Position numbers and translations under genes: made by a program
Notes under the pieces: model-generated
Told to the model about the DNA's origin: nothing
The model's input: only the letters and a program-made list of their open reading frames with translations
Databases searched by the model: none
DNA from: UBA1413 sp964461455
GTDB taxonomy: Bacteria > Bacteroidota > Bacteroidia > Bacteroidales > Prolixibacteraceae
DNA length: 40,949 nt
NCBI GenBank assembly: GCA_964461455.1
Contig: CAYWUJ010000022.1
Span: 1-40,949 of the forward strand
Reading direction: 5' to 3'
Shown here: positions 1 to 10,100 of the stretch, one piece after another
Numbering within the stretch: position 1 is the first letter of the stretch
Layout of the letters: each line of letters begins with the position of its first letter

Positions 1-855
1 GGTATCCACATCCACGGCGATGACATCTCCCGGCAGAAGCTGCGGTTTTTCACCGGTGAAGCTCATCAGAACCACTCCGGAAGATTCGTCATACGATTTC
101 ACCTCGGTGCTTTGCTTATCCAGTTCTACAAAGCCATCGCTCACGCCTGCCTGTGTTACGGAGCTTAGGGACAGACCGAAGTTTAAGCACCGGGATCCTG
201 CGATCCGGAAGGAGGCTGGCCTGGCATAATAGGATTCCTTGTAAACGGAAACCCGAAGGCTGTCACCCTGTGAGAAGCTGAATCCGTCAGATAGGGAAAG
301 GTTGCCTTTTTTAAGGCCTGAAACAGCGGCAGCGCCTGAAACTACTTTGACCTCGAACTGTCCGGAACCCTCATTACCAACTGCTTTGTACGCCTGGATA
401 GCCGATGGTGTAACCAAGGAAACAAGGCAGACCCCTTTGATGCCTATTTTCACCGAAATCAACTCCCCGGAACGGACCATAAGGCCCGATGATTCAAAGA
501 CCTTCTGTCCGTTGAGAAGGTGAACAGCAACTTTAACCTCACCAGGGTATTCCAAATGGTTTCCCACGGTCAGCATTCCGGAGGTGTTGGAATAGACGTA
601 AAAACCATCCCGGCCTTCATGAATCGACAAAACAGAGGTGATGACCTTATGGGTCAGGTCAATGTTGTAAATGGTTTGAACCGGCAGGTTACCAAAACAG
701 ATTCTGGTCCCATTGGTGATATTTTCCAACACAATGGAATCCAAGGAGATCCTTTGGCCTTCAGCTTCCGCGGCAACCGAATAAATGAGCTCCTGAGCAC
801 ACACAGAAAAAACACAGGATTGGAGAACAACATAAAATAGAACGGCCTTTTTCAT
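1..855 (-). CDS. Secreted protein of unknown function, 3' end outside the window
   Basis: The frame is open without a stop for 285 codons from an ATG at 855 down to the window edge, so the C-terminus is missing. The first 20 residues (MKKAVLFYVVLQ then SVCAQ) form a signal peptide with probable cleavage after Ala20 or nearby. The region after it (SLDSIVLENITNGTRI) resembles the start of Bacteroidota secreted proteins that carry FISUMP-type domains. Around residues 75-140 there is a stretch like a degenerate T9SS-sorting fold (GQKVFESSGLMV). The rest is beta-rich with no motif I recognise. It is divergent from the AraC gene to its right. Plus-strand open frames over the same bases look like shadows, since none has a signal peptide or a recognisable domain. 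The existence of the gene is fairly sure; the family link is only a resemblance. Confidence 0.72.
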   Translation of the reverse strand, partial: MKKAVLFYVVLQSCVFSVCAQELIYSVAAEAEGQRISLDSIVLENITNGTRICFGNLPVQTIYNIDLTHKVITSVLSIHEGRDGFYVYSNTSGMLTVGNHLEYPGEVKVAVHLLNGQKVFESSGLMVRSGELISVKIGIKGVCLVSLVTPSAIQAYKAVGNEGSGQFEVKVVSGAAAVSGLKKGNLSLSDGFSFSQGDSLRVSVYKESYYARPASFRIAGSRCLNFGLSLSSVTQAGVSDGFVELDKQSTEVKSYDESSGVVLMSFTGEKPQLLPGDVIAVDVDT

Positions 856-1290
856 GTGAATAAACTGTTTGTTTTTAACGGCCACATGTAATAGCCCTGA
901 TTGGTTTATTCATTCCTTTTGGTGAAATAATGATCATGGCTATTTCATCTGTTTAAAATATTATGGTAAATCCCACGAACCCGTTGCCATACCCTTGCGG
1001 TTAACCTTAGTGGTTGGAGCACAATGGATGCATGGATATTTCACATAGGATTAGTGGCTTAAGTTGCAGAAACAGGTAACCCAAACCCGTGACTAAACTC
1101 GAGATCAATATATAACAAAATGAAAAAACCTCCCGCGATATTTGCTTTTTTTTTATTGGATTTTCAACAGAATTCTGCGGTTGAGGGTTATGTAAACTAA
1201 TGCTTTCTTTATAAACTTGTTGTCCTGATTCGAACAGCAATCCCAGCAAGACACAACAAACAACATTATGTCATCTGTAAAGTACATACG
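856..1290. other. Divergent intergenic region
   Basis: This 435-base, AT-rich stretch lies between the minus-strand secreted protein and the plus-strand AraC frame. It should hold promoters for both. I found no exact TAnnTTTG box with a properly spaced upstream TTG; the nearest plus-strand candidate is GATATTTG near 1135 (7 of 8 positions). An 80-codon minus-strand open frame here (1007-1249) has no family resemblance and I do not call it a gene. No RNA gene or repeat was recognised. Confidence 0.5.
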
Positions 1291-2751
1291 TTGTCGGAGG
1301 GAACGTACGATTTTTATTGTGGAGGGGTAAAATCAGCCTCGGTCAGAGATAACCTGGGGTATGACCCTTCAGGGGAAAAGATCGGAAGGTTGGAGAAGGA
1401 TGCAATTTATGATGATTCGGACCATGTGATTTGTACCATAAAAGGAAAGAATATATACAGCGGCGGTAAAAAATCAGTTTATGTGCCCGGGGAGTTTGAT
1501 GTTATGTATATTTTTCATAAATTTCGTACGCAATTCGCCGAGGAATCTGAGACCATGTTGCCATTCTTATCCATCACCGGGATTTCCGTACTGATCATCC
1601 TTTTGTATTTCAATGTCAGGAAATACCCCTCCTCGCTTTATCTGGGCCTCTACTTTCTCCTGGTCAGTTTATATGTCTTTCATGTGTATGCCTTTTTTTA
1701 TTCCCATTCTATTAAGCTGGTGAGTATCACCTATATCCACTTCGGATTCCTCGCATACCTGATAGGGCCCTTGCTATACCTGTACATCAGAAGTGTACTG
1801 AGAGACGATTCCCGCTTGCGGAGAAATGACCTTTGGCATTTTATTCCCATGCTGATTTCCCTGATCACGACGATCCCCTATATCCTACTGCCTTATGAGG
1901 AAAAACTAGAAATCGCCGGACAAATTGTCGACACCCCCAATGATTTGGGAAGTCTGCACCCCACCCTTCTGTTTGATACCTTATCGCCCATGGTTGTCTT
2001 TCTGAGCCGTCCTTTTCTGATTCTGGGTTACACCATTTGGTCATCTTTCCTTTTTGTCAGATATATTCTTCAACCCCAGAAGTCCCTGGCCTTGAAACAG
2101 CACTATTTCATGACAGGATGGCTCACCGTATTGCTGGGATTTACTTTATTGCTGAATATCGCCCACCTCCTATCCATCACCAAGACCTATGCCGATGAGA
2201 ATTCCGACTTGTTCTTCTCCCTGCACCTGCTCCAGATCTTATCGGCCGTCGGGATTTCCGGACTGGTCATTTCCCCCTTTTTTTTCCCCCGCATTTTATA
2301 TGGATTGCCCCTGTTACCAGGGCCGGCAGATTCTCAGAGACCAAATGCCGCTTCAGCAAATGGGACAAACGGAGAGAGTAAGAAAAGTACCTTGAATCTG
2401 GAAGCAGAATACCTGCAAACCATCGGGCAGAAAGCCGATGCATGCATGAAAGAATTTGAACCATACCTCCAACCCGACTTCAACCTCATCCAGCTCTCTG
2501 TTCTGATCGATGTTCCTGCCCATCATCTGGCCTATCACTTCAGGGAGGTCAGAAAAAAATCCTTTATGGAATACCGCAACGAATGGCGTATAAATCATTC
2601 CAAGAACCTCTTGCTGAAAGGCATGGCCCATGAGATGACCCTGGAAGCCATCGGTAAAATGTCGGGTTTCTCGAACCGCAACTCCTTCCGAATCACCTTC
2701 GAAAAAATAGAAGGCGTATCCCCCAGCGCTTTCGCCCCGAAAGAAGAATAA
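1291..2751 (+). CDS. Membrane-anchored AraC-family regulator with N-terminal short-repeat extension
   Basis: The C-terminal ~95 residues hold two helix-turn-helix elements of the AraC/XylS type (LSVLIDVPAHHLAYHF, then LEAIGKMSGFSNRNSFRITF). Ahead of them are about seven hydrophobic helices (residues ~91-335), a layout common in Bacteroidota AraC regulators that sit in the inner membrane. The longest frame starts at TTG 1291, with no ATG before 1504. Residues 9-70 form four imperfect repeats of about 16 residues (YDPSGEKIGRLEKDAI, YDDSDHVICTIKGKNI and relatives) unlike anything in that family. The ordinary start is probably ATG 1555 (MLPFLSITG, preceded by GAGGAA) or ATG 1504 (preceded by GGGGAG), giving about 398 or 415 residues. 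The function call is firm; the start is uncertain. Target genes are unknown, though the neighbouring surface operon is a candidate. Confidence 0.85.
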   Translation: MSEGTYDFYCGGVKSASVRDNLGYDPSGEKIGRLEKDAIYDDSDHVICTIKGKNIYSGGKKSVYVPGEFDVMYIFHKFRTQFAEESETMLPFLSITGISVLIILLYFNVRKYPSSLYLGLYFLLVSLYVFHVYAFFYSHSIKLVSITYIHFGFLAYLIGPLLYLYIRSVLRDDSRLRRNDLWHFIPMLISLITTIPYILLPYEEKLEIAGQIVDTPNDLGSLHPTLLFDTLSPMVVFLSRPFLILGYTIWSSFLFVRYILQPQKSLALKQHYFMTGWLTVLLGFTLLLNIAHLLSITKTYADENSDLFFSLHLLQILSAVGISGLVISPFFFPRILYGLPLLPGPADSQRPNAASANGTNGESKKSTLNLEAEYLQTIGQKADACMKEFEPYLQPDFNLIQLSVLIDVPAHHLAYHFREVRKKSFMEYRNEWRINHSKNLLLKGMAHEMTLEAIGKMSGFSNRNSFRITFEKIEGVSPSAFAPKEE

Positions 2752-3237
2752 AATTCTGAATTGAAGCTCCTCGCGACAAAGCCTGCGGGGAATCCGATTC
2801 CGTCAGGGACTTCCTTATTGCGCTGTTCACTTAGCCGGCGGCAATGCTCCCGACGGGATACATCACCGGATTGGTGCATTCATTTTACAAAACCGATGCA
2901 AAGATCTTCACTTAATTGACCCTTGCTACCCCCAATTCCCCGAAATTGTAAAGTAATAATTGTATTGTAATGTTGGGATTTTACAGACAATGCATGGCGG
3001 GACTTCATCAGAAGCAAAAGAAGGAGATACGGGCCAAATCTCATGAAGGGAACATCACACGAAATTCTTCTGATCCGCGCCAATGCCTGACCCTCCGTTA
3101 CACTTCAACAGGGAACACCAAATCGTAAACAAGCACCGCTAAACTTATGGGCAGGAAAACCCGGGTTCGTTAACTAACCAACAAAATACAACACTTTCAT
3201 TACCTACATATTAAATAAACTAAAAAATCAAATTGTC
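2752..3237. other. Intergenic region upstream of the surface-protein operon
   Basis: These 486 bases separate the AraC gene from the collar-domain gene. They should contain the operon promoter and the end of the AraC transcript. I found no exact TAnnTTTG box and no hairpin with a T-tract. The last 70 bases are AT-rich and contain repeated ACTAAC and TAACTAAC-type runs near 3170. Minus-strand open frames (2595-2879, 2880-3083) show no recognisable protein signature. Confidence 0.5.
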
Positions 3238-4131
3238 ATGAAAAAGTCACTGTTACTTCTTGTTGTTTTGTGTCTGAGCCTTTCACTTTTTGCTCAGAAT
3301 GGGATCAGTTTCCAGGGGATTGCCCGTGATCCTTCGGGGAATGCCATCCCTAACCAGACGGTCACCGTCAAGTTTACCATCGGCAGTTTTGTGGAAACGC
3401 AGAATCTGGCCACCGACAATTTCGGGATCTTCAGTGCAACGATAGGATCGGTGAATACCACGGCCTTTAACAACCTGGTTTTTGCAAACCTCAACGACAA
3501 TCTGAAGGTGGAAGTGGACGGGAACATCATTTATGATGACAAATTCAACACCGTCCCGTATGCCAAGGCGGCGGACAATGGGGTTCCTCCCGGGACCATC
3601 GTTCCCTTTGCCGGTCCGAAAACCAACATTCCGGCAGGGTGGCTCTATTGCAATGGCGCCTCTTACGCCCCCACAGGCATGTACTCCAGGTTATATGCCG
3701 CTATCGGATTATCGTGGGGAAGCGACGGCGGCAATTTCCGTGTTCCCGATTTACGCGGTTACTTTTTGCGCGGCATGTCAGACGGCACCACCATTGATCC
3801 TGACAAAGCTGCCAGAACTGCAAAATATAGCGGAGGGAATACCGGGGATGCCGTCGGCAGTTACCAGGCCGATAATTTCGGAAGTCATAACCATACCGGA
3901 ACCGCCCTGGAAAGTGGCAACCATTACCATGCCTATGGGGTGCGCGGATTTCTGACTGACATTACCGCCGCCGGGAAAGAGTATAACAACGGAGCCGACG
4001 GTTCCGCAGACGATCCCACGCAATCGACCCGATACAGCGGCAATCATACCCATAACTTATCCATCGCCAACAACGGAGGGAACGAAACCAGGCCCGAGAA
4101 CGCCTACGTGATCTTTATCATTAAGTTTTAA
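3238..4131 (+). CDS. Secreted protein with C-terminal phage tail-collar-like domain
   Basis: This 297-residue protein starts with a clear signal peptide (MKKSLLLLVVLCLSLSLFAQ, cleaved about residue 20). Residues ~21-118 form a beta-sandwich seen at the N-terminus of many Bacteroidota surface proteins (GISFQGIARDPSGNAIPNQT). From residue ~119 it matches the phage tail collar fold: PPGTIVPFAG, then GWLYCNGASY, then FRVPDLRGYFLRG. After that come His-rich loops (SHNHTG, NHYHAYG, NHTHNLS) and the terminal NETRPENAYVIFIIKF. These elements are typical of tail-fibre and receptor-binding tips, where the His loops may bind metal. It is the first gene of an operon; the next gene begins 22 bases downstream. 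I infer a cell-surface or adhesive role; there are no other phage genes nearby, so it is not a prophage remnant. Confidence 0.88.
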   Translation: MKKSLLLLVVLCLSLSLFAQNGISFQGIARDPSGNAIPNQTVTVKFTIGSFVETQNLATDNFGIFSATIGSVNTTAFNNLVFANLNDNLKVEVDGNIIYDDKFNTVPYAKAADNGVPPGTIVPFAGPKTNIPAGWLYCNGASYAPTGMYSRLYAAIGLSWGSDGGNFRVPDLRGYFLRGMSDGTTIDPDKAARTAKYSGGNTGDAVGSYQADNFGSHNHTGTALESGNHYHAYGVRGFLTDITAAGKEYNNGADGSADDPTQSTRYSGNHTHNLSIANNGGNETRPENAYVIFIIKF

Positions 4132-4153
4132 TCATGCATCGAACCCATTGATA

Positions 4154-7100
4154 ATGAAAAAGCTACTACTGCTTTTATTCGGAATAGTCCTGGTTTTCAT
4201 TTCACCGGGACAGGTCACATCACCTGTCATGACGGGAAGTGTCACAGGCGGGAAAGTGCTTTCTGACAAAAAGATCACTTTCAACGTGGGTTCTCCTGTT
4301 CCCTACCTCTACCAGGGAGGGAGCCATACAAAACTCCAGGTGGGTTTTCCTTACAACGTTCTCTTTATGGATAAAACCTTCCCGGGGGAATTGTTCGTTT
4401 CCAAAGGCTATTTTGCCGACCAGATACAAATCAGATGGGAGGTAACGAATAACGCCACCTTAATTGACCATTTTGAGATCTTCCGCAAGAAAATCAACGA
4501 AAAAGACTCCATGTGGGTCGACAACGTAGAGGCCAGCGGCCGTAAATGGGAGGATTTCTACGCCGAAGCCAATGAAATTTACAAGTACACGGTCATTGCG
4601 AAAGGAATTCCCGGGGAACAGCGTGTGGGGTATACCCGGATCGAGGGCATCGGTTTCAGGACGCCCCTGGCCACCATCACCGGAAGGGTGAGTTTCAGCG
4701 GGGGAAACGGCGTTAAAAATGTGGTCATCACCGCCTCCACTACCGACCAGGTCCCTTCGCAGTCCATCCACCTGGGCACCTCATCCTACCTGGAAATTCC
4801 GCAGAACGCCGACGCAGATTTCTCGGAAGGATTCACCTTCCAGGCGTATCTGAAGTTCTCTTCCACGGGTAATGCCGGAATTTTCAGCAAGTCAGCCAAT
4901 TTCCAGATGGACTATATCAGCGAAAAGTTCGTTTTTAAAGCCGGCAGCCAAACGGTGGAGCTTCCCTTTGAGGTTCCGACCGACGGGTACGTCCATGTTT
5001 CAACCATCTTCACCGGAGATTCCGCGATATTGTATATTCCGGCGAAGATCACCGACGATTCGGGCCAACTGACCGACACGCTGTATGTCGCAAAAGCAGC
5101 CATCACCAATACGGTCACGGCCAACAGCAACCCCATTCTTCTGGGAAAGAGCCCCGATTATTCCTTCTCCGGAAATATCGACGAAGTGAGGATCTGGAAA
5201 CGGGCACTCTCGCGGGAAGAAGTTCTGAGAGATTACAACCGCACTCTCGTTGGCAGGGAGGAGGGCTTCTTTGCCTATCTGAAAATGAACGAAGGATTCG
5301 GCAACCGGGTTTACGACATCTCGAAGGCAGGATCTTATTTCAATGAACACCATGGCGTCTTCAAGGGAGCAGAGACCAGCTGGTCCCCGGTGGTACCCAC
5401 CATCGAGCAACTGGGTAACCGGGGAATCACCGACGAAGAGGGGAATTACATCATTGCCGGGGTTCCTTTCCTGACCGACGGCTCCCCGTATAAATTCACC
5501 CCGATGCTGGCGCCTCATGAGTTTGACCCAGGATACCGCATTCTGTTCCTCAGCGAAGATGCCGTGGTCCACAACAATACCAACTTCACCGATATTTCGG
5601 CCTTCAACGTCAACGGATCAGTGGCCTACAGAAACACCACCCTGGGCGTCAGGGGAGTTCAGATCCTGATCGACGGGGATCCTGTGTACGGTCCCGACAC
5701 CAAGCCTGAAATGACCGACGAGCTGGGAAGATTCGAAATCCAGGTCCCCATAGGCTCCCATTTCATCAGCCTGAAAAAAGAGGGGCATGAGTTCGACAAC
5801 GGAGGCCGGTGGCCCTACGATGAAGCCCATCCCGACTCCATCGTGCGCCATAGTTTCAACCAGAACCTGACCTTCGGAAAACCTTTTATCGACACCACCC
5901 TGGTCACCGTTGTCGGAAGGGTTATCGGGGGTACCAGCAGCAACAATATCCCCATGGGTTTTGAACAGGCGGCAAATAACATCGGCAAAGCCACCATTAC
6001 CCTCAACCACAGGAGTGACAATCCGGAACTGACCTTTAAAAACCTGGGCGATGCCCTGGGGGATCAGTTCATCACCTACCCTGTTGTTTCAGAAATCGAC
6101 GATGCCGGCACCCGGAAGTATACAACGATCACACACAAGGTCACCCGTATTGATAATGAGACCATGCTCTATACCTCCGGGGCTTCAGGGGAGTTTATGG
6201 CGAAACTGATTCCCGAGAAATTCTCCATCGTCAGTATCGATGTCGATAACGACGGGGAAAATGTAGTGAAGAATTTCTTCGGCAACAGGGTCATTGACCT
6301 CTCCACCAATCCCGCCCTCAACAAGGAATACTCCTACGATGAGGAGGGAGAACTGCTGGACTCGCTCCGGTACCATGTGAAACTGAATTACATCTACCAG
6401 ACGCTGCCCGACATAAAGGTCACCAATATCGACGATACGCAGCTCTTTTACGGGGAGACGGAAATTCCCTTCACCAATCCGGTGAACGGGGAACAAACCA
6501 ACATAATCGTCGCCGACCACTTCCGGTATCCGGTATTTGAAATGCTCAAAAACTATTCACCAAAAATTTCCGTATTTGAGTCCTACACCAATTTTGACAA
6601 GAATGAAGAAACCTACCAGTCGGTGAAGGAAGCGGAAATACAGATCATCAACAATCTGGCCCTTTCCGAGAACCAGAAGGTTTACCAGCTCACCCCGGAA
6701 ATGGATGGCGTGGTCGTGGATACTTTTAAAGTTGGAATGCCCAACATCACCAAAAGTGAAAATGACTACACCTCGTTCACCAAAACGATGCAGATCAATG
6801 TCAAGGTTGACGGGAACACCTATTCCTGGATGCCGGGGGGTGAACTGTACCGGGCTTATATCATGGGACAGCGGCCCAAGGGGAACAATTTCTACACCCA
6901 GGGGCCCGAGATTCCGGAGATTATCCTTCGCGACCCCCCGGGGTCCGCGTCTTCGGCTTACATAGAAAAGGGCTCCAGTTATTCGGTCAGCTCCAAGTTC
7001 TCCACCAACTTTGATAACGGATCGGGATTCGGCCTGGAAATCATGCTGGGCTGTGAAGCCGCGGCAGGGGGCGGACTGGCCGGTCCGGTCATTAAGACGG

Positions 7101-10100
7101 AAAATAAAAATTCAGGAAAAACGAACTTGAATTTTTCCACCTCCATTGCCAACAACGGGGAGTATGTGCAGACTTTTGAATTCACCGAGAAGGTGGAGAC
7201 CAGCTCTGATCCGGGAATGGTAGGCTCCATGGCCGACATCTATATCGGGAAGAGCTACAACTACTTCTACGGGGAGACCGATTTTCTGAAGATCGTTCCA
7301 CGTGACCTGGCAGAGGATAACGGCATCATTGCCCTGGGGAATTCGGAACTGAACAGCGGCGCAGAGTTTACCCTGGGCCTTGTGGAAGGATTCATCATGA
7401 ATCCCGACAGCTCTGACACCTATTTCAAATACACACAGGCACATATATTGAATAAGTTGCTGCCCGAGATAGAGAGCCGCCGCAATAACCTGTTCCTCAC
7501 CTCACTACGTTCCGACGGCACCCTGAAATATGCCACCAATCCGGCCATTTCCGGAACTGAAGACATCCGATACGGCATTGCCCACAGCTATACCGTGGAA
7601 GTCAGCGGAGCCGACACCATCGTCCACGCCTGGTACAAAATGACCGAAGACGACAGCATTGAGACCTATTCCTTCAGGCCTGAAAGGGTCACCATCGAGG
7701 ATCTCAACCATATTCTGGATGATTCCATCTTTGAAATCGACTCCATCAGGTATTACAACACCCAGATCGGGATATGGATCGATGCCATCAGGCTGAATGA
7801 GTCGGAAAAGGCGGCCGCCATAGAGGCCAAGGAACTGGAGCAGAACATCTCCTTTGACGGAGGCGTAGGGTCTGTCAGCCGCAAGGAGAAACAGAGCATT
7901 GCCTACAACAAGGAGGAAGTACGCACCAAAAAGATGGACTTCGGAGCCCAGGGGTCAGTCGGCTTCCTGTTCAATAAAATGGGCGTGGTCGGCACCGGCG
8001 AACTGAAAATCGCCCATGAACTGGGGGTAGGAACCAGTGAAAGTTTTTCCCAAACCATGGAATACGGGTACAACCTGTCGGATGGAAATGTCGGAGATTA
8101 CCTGAGCATTAACATTTACCGGCGCCCCGACAACGGGATCTTTAACGCCAAGGATCTCCAGGAGACCAAAATGGAGATGCCCACGGGTTTTAATTTCGGA
8201 GTCCTGGGCGCTGCCGGGGGGGCCATTGGCGCAGGTGCTGTGCTGGTAGGAGCCCTGGCCGGATATTTCACCACCGTATCGACGGCAGGAGCCGCCGGAG
8301 GAGCCGCCATTCTGGGCACCGCAGCCACCATGGCCGTCGCCGCCGGACTCTCTTACATTCCCTATGTCAGCTGTAAGGATGAGGTCCTCAAACAAGGGGA
8401 ACTCTTCAGCCCCGGAGATATCAAAGTCTCCAGTTTTGACATATCCAGCCCTATCTTTTCCACCCTCGGAGGCGCCACCATGTGCCCCTATGAAGGGTTG
8501 GAACACACCTTCTTCTACCGGAAGGAAAACGGAGACTCCGTGGTTTTGCACAAGGCCACCATGCAGCGTGAAAAGCCCGAGGTGACCGCGGAACCTGCCG
8601 AAGTCTTCAATGTCCCTTCCACGGAACCGGCCATCTTCTACCTGAAACTGGCCAATAACTCAGAAACCGGAGATAACCAGTGGTATGCCCTCGACGTCGA
8701 TGAGGCTTCCAACCAGAAAGGGGCCATGATACTGATTGACGGGGAATTATCGCAGAAGCTGATCAATGTTCCCGCCAACACCACCCTCACCAAACTGGTC
8801 ACCGTGCAGGGAAACAATGCCGCGGTGATGGATTACGACAGCATCGGAATCATCCTTCACTCGACCTGTCAGTTCGACCCCACCGATTTTATGCCTGAAA
8901 TTGCCGACACCGCCTATATCTCGGCCCACTTCCAGGCGGCCTGCACCAGTGCCGAAATCCTGGAACCCCTCGACAACTGGGTGATTAACGTCCATAACGA
9001 AGACAAGATGACGGTCAGAATCGGAAATTACAACCTCGCCCATGACTCCTTCCAGAGCTTCCGGTTTGAGTACAAACCCACCTCGGGAAGTATTTGGGTG
9101 CCCGTGGTATATTTCGTGAATGACCCCGCGTTTGCCAACAAGGATAATATCCCCGACACGCTGCTGATCAACGGTCAGCCTTCCGTCACTTTTGACTGGA
9201 ACATGACCTACCTGAAAGACCGCACTTACAACATCAGAGTGGTATCCTACTGCACCGACTATTCCGAGAATGAGTCAGCCATCCTGACCGGGATTCTTGA
9301 CGGCTTGCGGCCCCAGGTTTTCGGATCTCCCCAACCGGCCGACGGCATCCTGAATGTCGACGAAAACATCAGCATCCAGTTCAATGAACCCATCGAGGGC
9401 AGTCTGCTGAACCCGTTCAATTTTGACCTGAAAGGAACCCTGAACTACGACCGGCTCAGACACGAAGCCTATCTTGAGTTAAACGGGCTGACCGATTATG
9501 GGGTCATTCCCGAGGGGATCTCCTTTAACAACAAGTCCTTCACCGTGGAATGCTGGATCAGGCCTGAAGACTACGGCAATGCCGTGATTTTATCACAGGG
9601 TTACGATCCGGCGGCCAGCCTCGAAATGGGATTACGCGACGCCTACAAAACCTACCTCAAGATCGGAGGCATGGAATGGGAAGCCCCCCTTGATTTCAGC
9701 AGTACGGTACTTCCCGGCGACTGGCAACATCTGGCCTGGGTATTGGACTACGAAAACCGTGATGTTTTCATTTACCATAACGACCACATCATTCTGGAAG
9801 TGAGGGGGACCACCGTGGACTTCAACAACAGCGGAAAGATCTTCCTGGGGAAATCGCCCTTCAGCAGTGACCTGTTCAGGGGGAATATCCACGATCTGCG
9901 CATCTGGTCGAAATTTCTCACCCGTGAGGATTTCTTCGCACAGCAATATAAGGTGTTGACGGGCAACGAGGTGGGACTCTATGGCTACTGGCCTTTGGAT
10001 GAGGCCTTCGGGGTGTACGGCGTCGACAAGGCCGCCAGCAGGCACATGGAAATCCATGCCCAGTGGCAGGCCTTCCCGGGAGGCGTAGGTTGGGACTTTG

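Noticed and set aside
1007..1249. 80-codon minus-strand frame in the divergent intergenic region
   Set aside because: Its hydrophobic stretch is not followed by any family signature, and it sits where promoters for both neighbours are expected.
3778..4053. Phage origin of the collar-domain gene
   Set aside because: No other phage structural, lysis or integration genes are near. The protein has a Bacteroidota signal peptide and N-terminal domain.
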